Positions 49,379 to 61,470 of a stretch of 64,000 bases of DNA are shown piece after piece. Position 1 is the first letter of the stretch. Every line of letters starts with the position of its first letter. This DNA is from Zanthoxylum bungeanum (Eukaryota; Streptophyta; Magnoliopsida; Sapindales; Rutaceae), in contig SKCR01041701.1 in the NCBI GenBank assembly GCA_019454045.1, forward strand, positions 1-64,000, written 5' to 3'. The position numbers and the translations under genes were made by a program. The notes beneath the pieces were generated by a model, which saw only the letters and a program-made list of their open reading frames with translations, did not search any database and was not told where the DNA came from.

Positions 49379-49390
49379 CAAGTGGGAGAT
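49379..49390 (+). other. Polypurine tract of element C
   Basis: CAAGTGGGAGAT immediately before the 3' LTR at 49391, the same sequence as in element A (ending 9143). It would prime plus-strand synthesis. Confidence 0.9.
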
Positions 49391-51293
49391 TGTTGGAAAA
49401 TTATGACCCATAGCGTTACTATTTGTAAAAGACATTGTAGTTTTTGTACAAATTAACTATGTGACAATGGAAATTGTATTTTATCATTTTGTAATTTGAT
49501 TACTTAAATATATAAATGATAAAAGTCCTTATGATTAGTTCCGGATTATTAGATATGAGACAATATCAATCCATAAAGGTTTAATCATTAAATATCCCTA
49601 GTCGTAGTATTATCGAGACTGGACATCGATAAAGCAGAATAGACTAGTATTGCACTTGTGCGTGTTATGGAAGTGCAACAACATAGTTCTCATATATTTA
49701 AGTATTGGATTCTTATGCAAGTGTGATAGGAGGTTGTGTTTACCGATGGTACGGAAACAACTTCGCTCTGGATAGACCCCGCGGAATCCTATTGGTAGTA
49801 TGACTATGTGTCTATAGGAATCCGCATTAGGGTAGATGTATTTGGTCTTAACCTGAGACTTGCATCGCTAGTACTTGCGACAATCAATACGCTTTGGTTT
49901 TGGTTGTCTAGGACTTTAACAGGTTCTGTGTATGCCTCTTCTGGGTTTATTGAGAATCGTAGTGTATTGGGTGTGATGTCAAGACGAAAGTATCACTTCA
50001 GTCATATGGAGATGATGATCACGCAGCGATACAGAACTGGTACTCCAATTGGTTGCAACCATCGGGATAATATGACATGGTCATGATTATCCGATTAAAG
50101 AGACTAGTTGCTTGTGATCTGATATATGCTTCGTACGGGGAAGACATTATTCCAGCCTCAGGCCTTGCATGTGACCATCCGATACTGGATCGTAATACGT
50201 AATACTACGTATACTACGACTGACATAAATTATATATTCCTTTAAGAATATTTCTGGAGAATTGGGTAGGCACGGTGCTTTGCTAGAAGCCAACCATGTC
50301 TCGTAAATCGGTAAAAACGTGCGTGTTCGGATAGTCCGGCCGTCGACTAGATTTACTGCCAACATATCCAGGGATCTCATGGGTGGCTTCCCGAAGATTC
50401 ACCGATGACGTATGATTCAACATAATTAATCTAGGATTAATTACGGAGAGATTTTATCTATGATAAAATACTATTTGAAGAGAGAGAACGATTAATTTAG
50501 AATTAATCGATAAAATAATATATTCGATATATTAAATGAAATTAGATTTCATAACGGAATTAAAATTAGATTTTAATTCGGGCGAACGAGTTAATTTAGA
50601 ATTAATTCGCTAACGACATGAATAATAATTTTGCTAAGCATAATTATTTAATTAAATTTGATTTAATTACGTTGTAACGAAAAATTCATTAATTTGGAAT
50701 TAACGAACCCGAGCCCGGAATGTGTTTCCGGGCCCACTCGGATTTTGAATTTAGTGCGGCCCACAAGTCACATCAACTCGTCACTTTGCCTAACGTTTTG
50801 TTGATGGGTTTAGGTGAGTTGTTGAAGACTTGTAAAATACTCCAATTTGATGGAATGAAAGACAACTACCTAATATTAGATATTTGGTATATCATTATTT
50901 TTTTGGTTTTTGAAATCAATTACACAAGTCTTTCACTTCATCTCTCCTTTTCTCATTCACGCAAATCACACTCTCTCCCTCCCCTATTTGGCTTGCCCGA
51001 AACACACAATAGAGAAGAAGAAAAATTGTGGCAATTTTTCTAAGTGCTAGCACATCAAATGAATCATATCAAGGTGTTAGGGAAACCTATCCTTGAGCTT
51101 GGAATCAACAACAAAGCTTGGAGCTTGGATTTCAATTCAAACTAGGAGCTTGGCCGAAACTTCAAGGAAGCAATTTTTGGTGTTCAACGCATCCAACATC
51201 CGTTCTTTGTAAGTATGATTCCGCCATATTTCTTATTGTATTCACATGAATTCATTACTTAAATTGATCTTGGGACATCTTAGAAACCCAACA
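49391..51293 (+). repeat. 3' LTR of copia element C
   Basis: About 1903 bp, TGTTGG...CCCAACA, followed by the target duplication TTTTC. It retains the sense LTR ORF (49808-50086, 92 codons) and the hairpin array (about 50424-50710). Confidence 0.93.
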
Positions 51294-54200
51294 TTTTCTT
51301 GGCTGGCATCTTTGGCCCTCGCTAAAAGTACTGGTATCTCCATACTTATACTCAATACTCCTTTTGCTTGACTTGTCCAACTTGATCTTAATATTCTTTC
51401 TCATCACTTAGCTACTTAGTTTTATGTATTCTCCCTGCTAAACTTCTATTACTTATGATACCGCCTAGTGGTCCTCCTTAATTGGCTACATTTTCAGGCT
51501 TAACTACATGCACTTTAGTGCCTAGACTACAATCCCTACTATTAATATCGACCCTGGCGTTTTGGTCCTGGTTAAAGCTCACACTCTTTTTTACTTTGTT
51601 TTCAAGGGTTGTTACTCAAATACATGATAATATTTCGTACTTTGAGAATTCACTTGCTATGCCAATTACAATTTGCAATAACTTATCTCTTCGATTATGT
51701 ACTTTAATACGAATCTACTAAACCACCCATACTCGTGGCTAAAACCGTCCCAAACCCGTAGTGGTTTGGTCAAATTAGATTAGGGCTGGGTACTCATATG
51801 ATTACCTGACCAAAATTACCTTGTCGTTACTTACTTTTATTTTTATTTAGTAGGGAATCTCTCCTACCGTCTTTGCACCTAAACAGCTTCACGCTCACAG
51901 TTTTTCCTTAGTATTCTTTTCACCTTCTACTATATGCTACCCTATATTGAGAACTTCCTTGGTCTATGTCTCCATCTTCTTATTTTAGGAATGTCTTCTT
52001 TCTTTATACATCCTCTATATCATCAAACCGTGGTTCCTTGAAATCTTAGTCCTTGCTTGACTACTACTTTACTTCTGTACTGCTATATCTGAAGAACTTC
52101 TGTCCTGACTCCTTTACTCAGAACTGTCACTTACTTTTATTATGTTCTTAAACTATATCTGAAGGTCTTATGTTCTGGTTGTCCTTTACTATACTTTTAA
52201 TGATTACTGGGAGTATCTTAAGGCGATCTACAAGGTCCATCTCTGCTGTTGTTATCTAACGGGATTGGGAGGGTGAGAGCTTATGCTGAGGCTTTATTAA
52301 TTATAGTGACCTGGTCGTATATGCTATTTATCTATGAGCTTAGGACTCTCATTAATATATATACATAATGCCTCTCCCTTCACTAGGGCACGACTACTAA
52401 AAACTCTCTGGTTCGCTTTTTTTAACTTATTTCTGATCATTTTCAACTATCGAACACACTACCCCTTCCACAAAACTCCTATGGAGTCATGTTCTCTAAA
52501 AATTTCCTTGTGCAGCTTCTGCACTCCTTGTTATTTAATCTTTGTTGTCACGATCTAGTAAGGGTTGGGAGGGTGGGGTTCGATTTTGACACTTTCCTGA
52601 TGGTGGTAATCTCATCCACTACCCATATTGTGACTGCGTGTCCTGTTCATCTATTAGTCTGAGACTCCCATGTTACTAGTTCTCGTTCCCACACTAAGAT
52701 ACTCCCACTAGGTACTATCTGAATTGTCTCATCTTTCAACTTCACTCTTGATTCGCTACCCGGCTATCGATTATACTATCCCTTATCATGAGCCTTCTGT
52801 ATAATCATGTTCTCTAATCACTTCATCATTTGCTTTTGTACCCCTTTCTTCTAGTTTCTGTTGCTTGTCCCTCTAAAGTCTTTATTCTTTCTCAAAATCC
52901 TGTTATACTCTATATGTTATTTTTCCTTACAAAGTCTACTCAGCTACTTAGATTTTCTTCTTATCTTAGTCCTTTAAACTCCTTATATTCTTTTTTTTTT
53001 TTCTGAAAACTCTATTAACTTCAATTACTCAGTATATCTTTTACAGAATCTTTAATTCAGGTACTACTCTTTACCTAGTCTTTTCTTCTCACTTCCATGA
53101 GATTTTTTATAACTTATTTACTATACTCTTGTAAATCATTTTCCCTGCTCTCTTTGTACTTCTAAGTTCTTACTTCTTTACGGATTCCTTAATTCGACGA
53201 TGGCTTTTTGACTTAGTTCAACTTATTATAACTTCAAACTATTCCATTGCATATTCCTTATAATTCATTGAACTCATTGATTTAGCCATCTAATCATCTC
53301 GCAATTCATTTAATCTCTCAATTGTCTTCTTTATTGGTTCTTTTCTTTTTTTGAGCTCTAAATTGGGAATGGATACATGCCCACGTGTCTGGTTCGGTGT
53401 CTATATGCTTACTCGAATCAAAGTTTCCGAAAGGAAATGTCCTTATTCATTATGCAGGAAATTGGTCGACTACTCTGTGTCTCGGGGTCCCATAACTACC
53501 ATCAATTCTCTACATTACTATCTTCTCATTATGTTATTTTTATGCCTGAATGCTCTGAATTTCCTTATTACTTCTCGCGTTCCTCTTACCATTTGCATAT
53601 CCTATTTCTTCGCTCTACAACTTGGTACTTAGTTTGCAGTGTTTCATTCTTCTAACTACTCCCTAGCTTTCTGCTCTCCGCTCTTGCTATAAATCACAAC
53701 CATGACACTCTGTTCTAATGTCCATACTGATACTTTTACCACTCCCAAATGTCTCTAACCTCTTGAATTTATCCTTGTATACCTTCACGAATTCCTTCTA
53801 ACTTAGGCTATTCCATAGGTTCTACTACATTTGGTCTATCTATGGACTCCTACTAATCTTTCAAACCTCTCTCTCACTTGCCTTAATCTTTGACCTTACC
53901 AGGTTCTCTTCTTTATGTCCTCGAAGACTTCCTTAATCTTTTTCTGAGTAACCTGCCTTTCGAGGTCTTTACATTTCTTAAGATGAACTCTCATCGGCTC
54001 CTTACAGTCATCTATATCTATACTGGTAGGGACTAGGACAAACATAGTATATCTCGATGAGTTTCGATCTCCTCGTTCTGGTACTCTGTGTCCTGGTGGA
54101 GTCTATTTCTCATGTAAGGCAGGTATGAGCTAGATTCTATCAGGACATTTTCTTAACTAGTATTACTAAGCAGTGAAAGACTAGATAGTTCAAGATCTTG

Positions 54201-54969
54201 TCTTCATCGAATTTACTTAGGATAAGGTAACTATTCATTTCTGTTTATGACCTTTATTTGCCTGCTTATGGGCCTGGGTCTGGATTTGGAAATATGGGGT
54301 TCTCTAGGTCATTTTTGGCATCTTTTGCATGTAGGAACTTCCTAGACTAGCCTTGATCTCTTGTTTCTCTTATGTTCTTGTCTATACCTCGTTACTTGGG
54401 GAACTTACTATCTACATGAAATACCCGAAGGCTATTAGATCATCTTGAATGAAATTTTCTGAGGAAGGAAATAATCTAACATCTTCTAGGCACTCTATTA
54501 CTTGCTCGGGCTTTTCCTACTCTTTCTCTACTATCATAGGATGGTATCCTTATACTTTCACTATCTTATTCTGTCTCTTTACTTTTCTTTATTTCTAGCT
54601 GCTTACAATTCTATAATCTTTTCTTACTTTCTTATAGCTTTCCTATCCCATTCTCTTTGGGTAACTTTCCTTAGAATCTTATTATCTGGTTTCATAGCTT
54701 TTTATACTCTTGGTAATATATCAGATTAGCTTCCGGGAAAATTCTTAACATGGATCTAGATTACAATTGTTCTCATAAGGGATACTATTCGAATAGTCTA
54801 GGAGGGCTTACTAACCTATTTATAGAACTTTGATGACGTACTCGAGGATCAGATTCTGGAGAGGTAGTGCCTTGCATACGAGTATCTCGGACATATTGCA
54901 CATACAAAACCCCTAACACTCTACCCACTGCAGTCACTGACTCCTTAGACCATGCTTTGATACCATCTT
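51294..54969 (-). mobile_element. E2 internal region, main part, non-coding
   Basis: About 3.7 kb of T-rich (plus strand) DNA, homologous in blocks to E1. At its right end lies the primer site GCTTTGATACCA (54954-54965; minus strand TGGTATCAAAGC), four bases from the LTR. With 40685-41326 the internal region totals about 4.3 kb. No ORF of 60 codons exists on the minus strand and no gag or pol motif was recognised. A GGGAGGGTG-containing block of about 300 bp is repeated (near 52266 and 52567). Confidence 0.65.
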
Positions 54970-57499
54970 TGTAACATCCTCAAATCTGGGAGATGCTACC
55001 GGCAGAGGATAGGCCGTACTAACCCTATAGCCTCTGACTCCTGACAACTGCTAATCTCATTCTATATACAATCTCATGCATGGGACCAAAACCCAATTTA
55101 CCAAAATAATAATATAATTCACTACTCATTATTACTATTAAAACAAATGCAATCTACAACTTTGACTAATTCAAGCTATTAACTAATGCATGACTATACT
55201 ATACTCTGACTGACTTGCACTAGTGGACGCCAACCATAGTGACTGCATCAGTATCCTCCTCTCGAGCTCGTCATCCGAGAATACCTGCAACCACATAAAA
55301 CTGAGAGTGGGGGTTTATATCGTCGTATGATCTAAGTGAGTGGACAAAAAACTGAAAACTGATATAAAAGCTTTTTGGTTCTAAAACCAAAATTCCAGAA
55401 ATATCTTTATATGAAAACTCTTTTCTAAAAACTTCTTATGAAATCTCTTTATAAAACTTAACCTTTCTGAAAACCGCTTTCTGAAAACTGTCTCCAAAAT
55501 TTGATCTCTGAAAATTCTTTTCTGAAAATATGATATCTGAAAAGTCTTTTTCTGAAAATATGATGTCTAATTACTGGTATGTATCTGAAAAACTTGACGT
55601 ATGAGGGCGTTATGTATCACTGTCCCCCCATACGCCTAACTAGAGCCAGTAGTGCAAATCCATGACTTTGGGGCGTTATGTATCGCCGTCCCCCAAAGCA
55701 TGCCACAACTGTCCCTGAACCTGGTGGTCCTGGAGCATTACGTATCGCCGTCCCCCAAACCACAAACTAGAACTGGGGATGCAAATCTATGCTACCCTCT
55801 AAGCTCTGAAATTAGGGTATAAGGGTGTTACGTATTTCCGTCCCCTAGCCCTGAATTAGGATCTGGGGGTGTTACGTATCGTCATCCACCTAGGCCTCTA
55901 CATGTGAACATGTTCTCTGTCCGTCAATTCCAAACTGTATCAAGTTACATACTGGGGTGGGTAACCCCCATGCCCCGAAAAACATAAAACTCAAGTTCTG
56001 AAAATATTTCTTTCATAAATATAACTTAAAACCATGAACTTTTATGTAATAACTATAATAAAAATGAGCTATCGCCCTAAAGCATAAAAAGTAAGTCTGT
56101 TGTAACAACAACAAAATAAAAATCAATTTAAAAAGAGTAGTGTCCACTCACTGTGTTCAGAATCTGGCTAGAGTTATACCGCTTCGTCGAAGGAGATTGC
56201 AACTCCTGTAATGGTCTATATGTGATAACTTGATTAGACTAAAAACTATGAGATAAGTTATGGAACTAAGCTAAACTATTAAATTCAAGTACGTGATATC
56301 GTAACTTGGTATATCATATTTGTACTAAGATGTAATATGTGCATACGAACTGATACGAGACCTTAAGGTTGGTCTCTAACACGCTAAGGTGGATCTGAGG
56401 TGGTTTCAAACTGATTCTGGAAAATTATGTGCCACGCGTCGCGACGCAAACCCTTGCGCTTCGTGAAGCGCAGCATCCAGAAGCATGCCATCATTTTCTT
56501 CTTGCGCATCGTGACGCAAAGCTCTTCAGAGTCACGACGCGATCCGGTTTTCCAGGATTCTGTTTTCTTCTCTAAGTTCATCCAATGCATAAAACATCCA
56601 ATTACACTTCATACTAACACTTCCATACTAAAACCCAATACATAATACATCATATTACACTCAATTTCACATGCACTAAGCCACCAAATCATCAACAATT
56701 CAACTTTTAATCTATCCTATACACTTCCCAAAGTTACATCAAAAGCTCCACAAGTTGAGATTTATCAACATTCCTATTGTCTTAATGCCAAAAATCATAT
56801 TATCATCATCACAACCAAGCTCTTAAGATAAAACAAGTATTAACTCTTTAAAACTTAAAATTTCACAATTCGGGTCATGGATTCCTTACCTTTTTCTCTT
56901 GAATTTCTTCGTCCCTCAAGGATGCCAAGCTAAACTTGTTTCACCTTCATTCCAATCTTTCTTCTTTCTTCTTCTTCATTTCTTCTTCTCTTCTTTTTCT
57001 TTCTCTTCTTCTCATCTTCCTCCATTCACGTTTTCTTCTTCTTCTTTTGTTTCAATTTTTGGTATTTGTGAATAGTGTCTCCCTTTTGGTAATTTAAAAA
57101 AAAATGAAAAATGTAGAATTTTCAAGAAACTAGTAGAAATTACTAGAATGCCCTCGGGTATTATTCATCCAAATTTTTAATCTACATTTTCGACTCACTT
57201 CTGGTCATAATTTGGAAAAATGTTCAAAAGAAAGTTATAGATCTCTATCTCAGCTTTCCGATGATATAAAATTCATCAAAATTGGAGTTCATATGAGAAA
57301 GTTATGGCCCAAATACCATGGACTGTCCAGAATGGAACATCGTAAAATTTCACATTGAAGTTTCGAAGAATTTACTGTTTATCCATAAAGTCATTCTAAA
57401 AATGTAGGTATGATCGGACATAATTTTATGTTACGTAACTCTCATCCCGCGATGTAACCGTACTACAGACAACAATAGTAGAGACCACTGGTCGTTACA
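54970..57499 (-). repeat. 5' LTR of gypsy element E2 (complete, about 2.53 kb)
   Basis: Bounded by TGTAAC at 54970 and GTTACA at 57499 (perfect short inverted ends) and next to the primer site, so it is the 5' LTR of a minus-strand element. It holds at least five hairpin units with a TACGTATC-type loop (near 55604-55630, 55670-55695, 55735-55760, 55825-55850, 55865-55890) and GCGTCGCGACGC words near 56436-56546. CTT-rich tracts lie near 56960-57045. Confidence 0.88.
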
Positions 57500-58292
57500 T
57501 TCGTGAAAGTCACGAAGTATGTTGAACCATCATGAGCGACATGATTTAATGGACCACACACATCGTTGTGTATTAGCTCTAATAAATCTCAGCACGGTGT
57601 CCAACACCAAGAAATGGGCCTTTGTCATCTTTCTTTGGATACATGACTCACAAATTGGATAAAGATCTAAGGTAAGATTTTCAATCAAACCGTCCTTTAC
57701 CAATTTGGATAGACGTCTATCACCTATATCGTCTAATCTCATATGCCATAATTCAATATTATTTAATTCAGATTTCATAGTTGTATTTTCCTCTACATTA
57801 AAGACATCTCTATATGTTTCAGAAACATAGTGACCGTTAGATAAAGAACATTCACATTTCAATAAGTCTTTATAATATAAACATAAAGCTCCATCTTTAA
57901 TGTTTATTTTATATCCCTCTTTATCTAATATTGACAGTGATATTATTTATCTGATAAGTGATGGTACATAATAACAGTCATGTAAATTTAATTTACATCT
58001 ATTGGGGAGATCTAGAACAACCGTTCCTATGGCCTTGACATCCAATGTCTCACCATTGCCAATTCTAAGTTGGATCTCCCCTTTATTTAGCCTTCTTTTA
58101 ACCCTCATGACCTGCATGGAGTTGCAAATATGAGTAGGAATGCTAGTGTCCAACACCCATCCATTATTTGCATCTAAGGCTAATAAGATATCAATAATAG
58201 GAAAAATACAAAGCGTACCGGAAGGTCCATCTTTTCCTTTAAGCTCTGGACACTCTTTCTTCTAGTGCCCAGACTTCTTACAATGTAGACAT
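57500..58292 (-). pseudogene. Copia gag-PR-INT remnant, minus strand
   Basis: Same copia lineage as 24426-25065. Reading leftwards: a zinc knuckle QCLHCKKSGH followed by a stop (near 58290-58245), the protease region (58156-57947, LDTSIPTHICNSM, YYVPSLIR), and the integrase N-terminal zinc domain (57862-57530, LWHMRLDDIGDRRLSKL, CESCIQRKMTK). It is cut at 57500 by the E2 LTR and at 58292 by the Athila-like LTR. Stops and indels make it non-functional. Confidence 0.82.
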
Positions 58293-59124
58293 TGATCACG
58301 AGTGGCCGGCGTAATCACACGTGTATAACGCAAGCGCACGTATCGTTCAAGTAGTATAAAAAATATCGATCCCACGAGGATTTAATTTCTATTGTTGTTA
58401 TTAATTATTGAATCTATTTATTTACATGTATCTAATTAAGGGAGAAGAGAATGATTGCTTTTGGTTGGTTGAATGTGGATTTGATAAATAAAATAAATAA
58501 ATAAAGATACAAAAGAAAATACTAAGGAAAATAAAAAAAGACTCAAATATCTAGGGTCGTGATTCCACACAATATTATTCTAAAGATGAATTGATTCTCT
58601 TATATATGTGTAATAAATCAGTTTGCTAACCTGGAACACGATGATATACAAAAGCCTCTTTCGATGGTCAGACGCAAATACCCAGTATCATCCAATTAAT
58701 CATATTCCTATGTTAATCAGATTACCTGAATTCATTAAGTTCAAATTCCAATTGTGGCTACCCCCGCCCGACAGGTATAATCATATCTTGTAAGGATATC
58801 TATTAAAAAGTTATCTATCATCAAGGAAGATCGTGAACTATTGAATCTAAGGCTGAAACCTAAAATCCATTTTCCAAGTTCATTTTAAGTTTACCAAATC
58901 AATCTTATTAATGGCTAGTTAACAAGAAGCATTAAGACTAAGACTTAATAAACAAACTAAAGAATTACCCATAAAAAGAAAATCAATTATTAAGTGTGTG
59001 GATATTGTGTTTCATCACTTCCCTAGAATAAAAATAAAATGTTGGGGGTTAGAGGATCCACATTTACTACTTCTAATTTAGAAATCTTCCTTATTATAAT
59101 ATGAAATTTATCAGTGATATTACC

Positions 59125-59310
59125 AACCGGCCATATAGGCGTATCCTCATTAAGTTAGATTTTAATTAAGTCCAACCGACCATAAATGCGGTATCATTAT
59201 TTGTCCATAAACCAGCCATATAGGCGGTAATCATCTGTCACATAAAGACCGACCATATAGGCGGTGTCACATTATTTCAAATAAATAAAACCAGCCATTA
59301 AGGCGGTATA
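59125..59310 (-). repeat. Short interspersed repeat, ACCRRCCATATAGGCGGT
   Basis: At least five near-copies of a motif reading roughly RCCGGCCATATAGGCGGTAT, spaced 30-50 bp apart within the Athila-like LTR. This may be a repeated regulatory motif of the LTR. Confidence 0.7.
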
Positions 59311-59584
59311 ACCTTTTAGTTTGAATTATAATTTCCATATTATAATTAAGGGAGATTAATCTAAATTAAAATAATAAAAGCTTCACCCTTCCCCCCAGGG
59401 AAATTAACTACTAAACATAAAAGAAAAGAGAAGAAAAGAAACTACTATTATTACTGATAATAAAAGTACATAATTTAAATTACAAAAATTAAACAAACAA
59501 GATGCAATCCTTAATTCCTTACAAAAACCTAAGGAAAACCTGAGAATTATAAATGAAATGGCTTGGTATTTATAGGAAAATCTA

Positions 59585-59690
59585 AATGCTTCCACCAATT
59601 TCTCCACCAATCGCTCCACCAAACACTCCACCAAACACTCCACAAAACACTCCACCCAACACGCCACAAAACACTCCACCAAATATGCTT
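59585..59690. repeat. CTCCACCAAACA minisatellite
   Basis: About nine copies of a 10-12 bp unit (CTCCACCAAACA with small variants). On the minus strand it reads as a repeated VEC/FVECLVE peptide, which is a consequence of the repeat rather than a gene. Confidence 0.85.
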
Positions 59691-60148
59691 GCATGGTTGG
59701 TGGAAGTTTGACAAATTTTTATATTTTTGATAATGACTTTAGTAATTAAACATAACATAATTTCGGATTGTTCATCAATTTCGGTCATGCAATCTTCAGA
59801 ATTCGAAATTACTTTATTCTTCAAAGTTGTATATCTTTGAGTCCTATTTAATCTGGAACTTGAATCAGCTCAATCGGATATCGGATGAAAATGTTATGGC
59901 CAAAATATGAAACTTGCGCAAAATTAAAACTTAGGACTGCACTTCGTGACGCCTATAGTAAATTTCCATTTTCGCCATTTTTTTCTCCGGATTTTATCGT
60001 TTTAGCTCCGAGTTGATTCCATTAAGTCCCGATACTTTATTTATCTCTAAAACACATAAAAACACATCAAAATGTTCATCAAACCCGAGAAACTAAACAA
60101 AATATTAGGTAAAAGGGTGGTAAATATTGATATATTTTCCGCTCATCA

Positions 60149-60172
60149 CACCCCCAAACCTAACATTTTGCT
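60149..60172 (-). other. Polypurine tract of the Athila-like element
   Basis: On the minus strand AATGTTAGGTTTGGGGGTG leads straight into the LTR start. The preceding CTTGAGGACTAGCAAAA phrase is characteristic of the 3' end of Athila/Tat-type elements. A second similar phrase (CATTTAGGTTTGGGGGAGAG) lies near 61371-61390. Confidence 0.7.
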
Positions 60173-61470
60173 AGTCCTCAAGCAAAACAACAAATTAAAA
60201 TAAAACAAATAATTAAAATTAAACTAAGCCACTTTCGTAGGGATCACGGTTGCATTTAGCATATGCAACAAGCCTTTAAACCCATAGGTGTCCCTAGTGG
60301 ACGAGTTGTAGTCTCGTGAGGGTTTACAGCGACGATACCCACAAACGTCTTATAAAAGTAAGAAGATAGTAAAACTAATGCACACAAAAGAAAAAAGACA
60401 AGAGAATAAATAAGTTAGTGACTAAACATGTGAAACTTCTACTCCAAGTTAGTAGTTGTTTTCTTTATTTCTAAATTACTGAATAAGTAAATTCTCAGAT
60501 TATTTTTATCATTCTTCATATACACAACCAATAGAATATTAATAAACTCATTTTACCCACAATAGTCACAAGTGCAGTTGAGAAGAGAGTAATATTTTTG
60601 TCCTAAAGTTTTATCAGAATTCACACCTTTTTGTAGCAATGGAATAATTTTTTCTAATTTTTTCTTTGATTTTTGATTTTTTTTTAATTTATATACAATA
60701 TCTTCCGTCTATGTAGCGAGCTTTGGGCCAATTGGTTTTAGGGCACTAGGTGTTAAGACACCCCTACAGACTTAATTACTCAGACTTCAGATATATATAT
60801 TTTTTGCAACATCTTCGATCTATGTAGCGAGCTTTGGGCCAGTGACTCCCAAACCAGTTGGTTTTAGGGCACTAGGTGTTAAAACACCCCTACGAACTTA
60901 ATAACTCAGATCTCAGACATTTTTTTACACATTTTTTTCTTTTTCTATTTTTTTTATTCAATTGCTTTTTAGATGCTTCCTCCAATTAAACTAGAGCACT
61001 GAATATTACAAAATTTTCAAATACATCTCATGGTTGTATGTTACCATGCATGTTGATAATACCTGTCAACTGAACATATGAAGATCCATTTAAATCAGTA
61101 TTATGGAGAATTTACAAATTAAATAATTCAAAAGGAAATAAACAAAAATTAACTTGTTTCGAAATAGGTTGAGATACGTCTCAGGAGTGGAAATTCCTTA
61201 CTCGGCTATCTCTTACACCAATTTCACCTGATTAATCAACATAAAATATAAAATATTTTTTTTTATTTTTGTAAAAAAATTTCAATTTTTTGGGATTTTT
61301 CGAAAATGTTAGACTAAAAATATAATAAAAATAACACAAAATAAACAAGATAATAATCAACTATTCTCTCCCCCAAACCTAAATGAGACATTGTCCCAAA
61401 TGTCTTAAACAGTAGAAGAAGAGTTTAGAAGATCGTACCTGGTTAGCTGAAATTCTACGAAAAGAAATTA
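60173..61470 (-). other. 3' non-coding region of the Athila-like element, with an imperfect duplication
   Basis: No gene seen. Two copies of a segment containing GTAGCGAGCTTTGGGCCA and TTTTAGGGCACTAGGTGTT occur at about 60710-60785 and 60818-60905. Their spacing and flanks (AATTACTCAGACTTCAGA and AATAACTCAGATCTCAGA) suggest a tandem duplication of about 120 bp. A purine phrase like that beside the LTR lies near 61371-61390, just downstream of the LOG-like stop codon. Confidence 0.6.

Larger units (their letters stand above)
41327..51293 (+). mobile_element. Copia element C, structurally complete, 9.97 kb
   Basis: Complete Ty1/copia element in plus orientation inserted in gypsy element E2. 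LTRs lie at 41327-43239 and 49391-51293. Target duplication TTTTC is perfect (41322-41326 and 51294-51298). The primer site TGGTATCAGAGC (43241-43252) is intact, the leader is about 2.2 kb, the domain order gag-PR-INT-RT-RNaseH is clear, and the polypurine tract AAGTGGGAGAT ends at 49390. The pol genes carry several frameshifts and stops, so this copy cannot supply its own proteins. The LTRs differ at roughly 4-5 percent over the first 270 bp. Confidence 0.95.
58293..60148 (-). repeat. 3' LTR of an Athila-like gypsy element
   Basis: Minus orientation: the LTR begins TGATGAGCGGAAAA at 60148, directly after a purine tract, and ends at 58293 (plus TGATCACGAG), giving TGAT/ATCA ends. The expected left target copy is GACAT (58288-58292) inside the copia zinc-knuckle gene; the other copy is off the right edge. 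It includes a block of CCATATAGGCGGT-like repeats (59125-59310) and an 11-bp minisatellite (59585-59690). Confidence 0.65.

Noticed and set aside
57530..57862. Intact minus-strand gene of 110 codons
   Set aside because: The sequence is the integrase zinc-binding region of a copia element and is cut off by the adjoining gypsy LTR.
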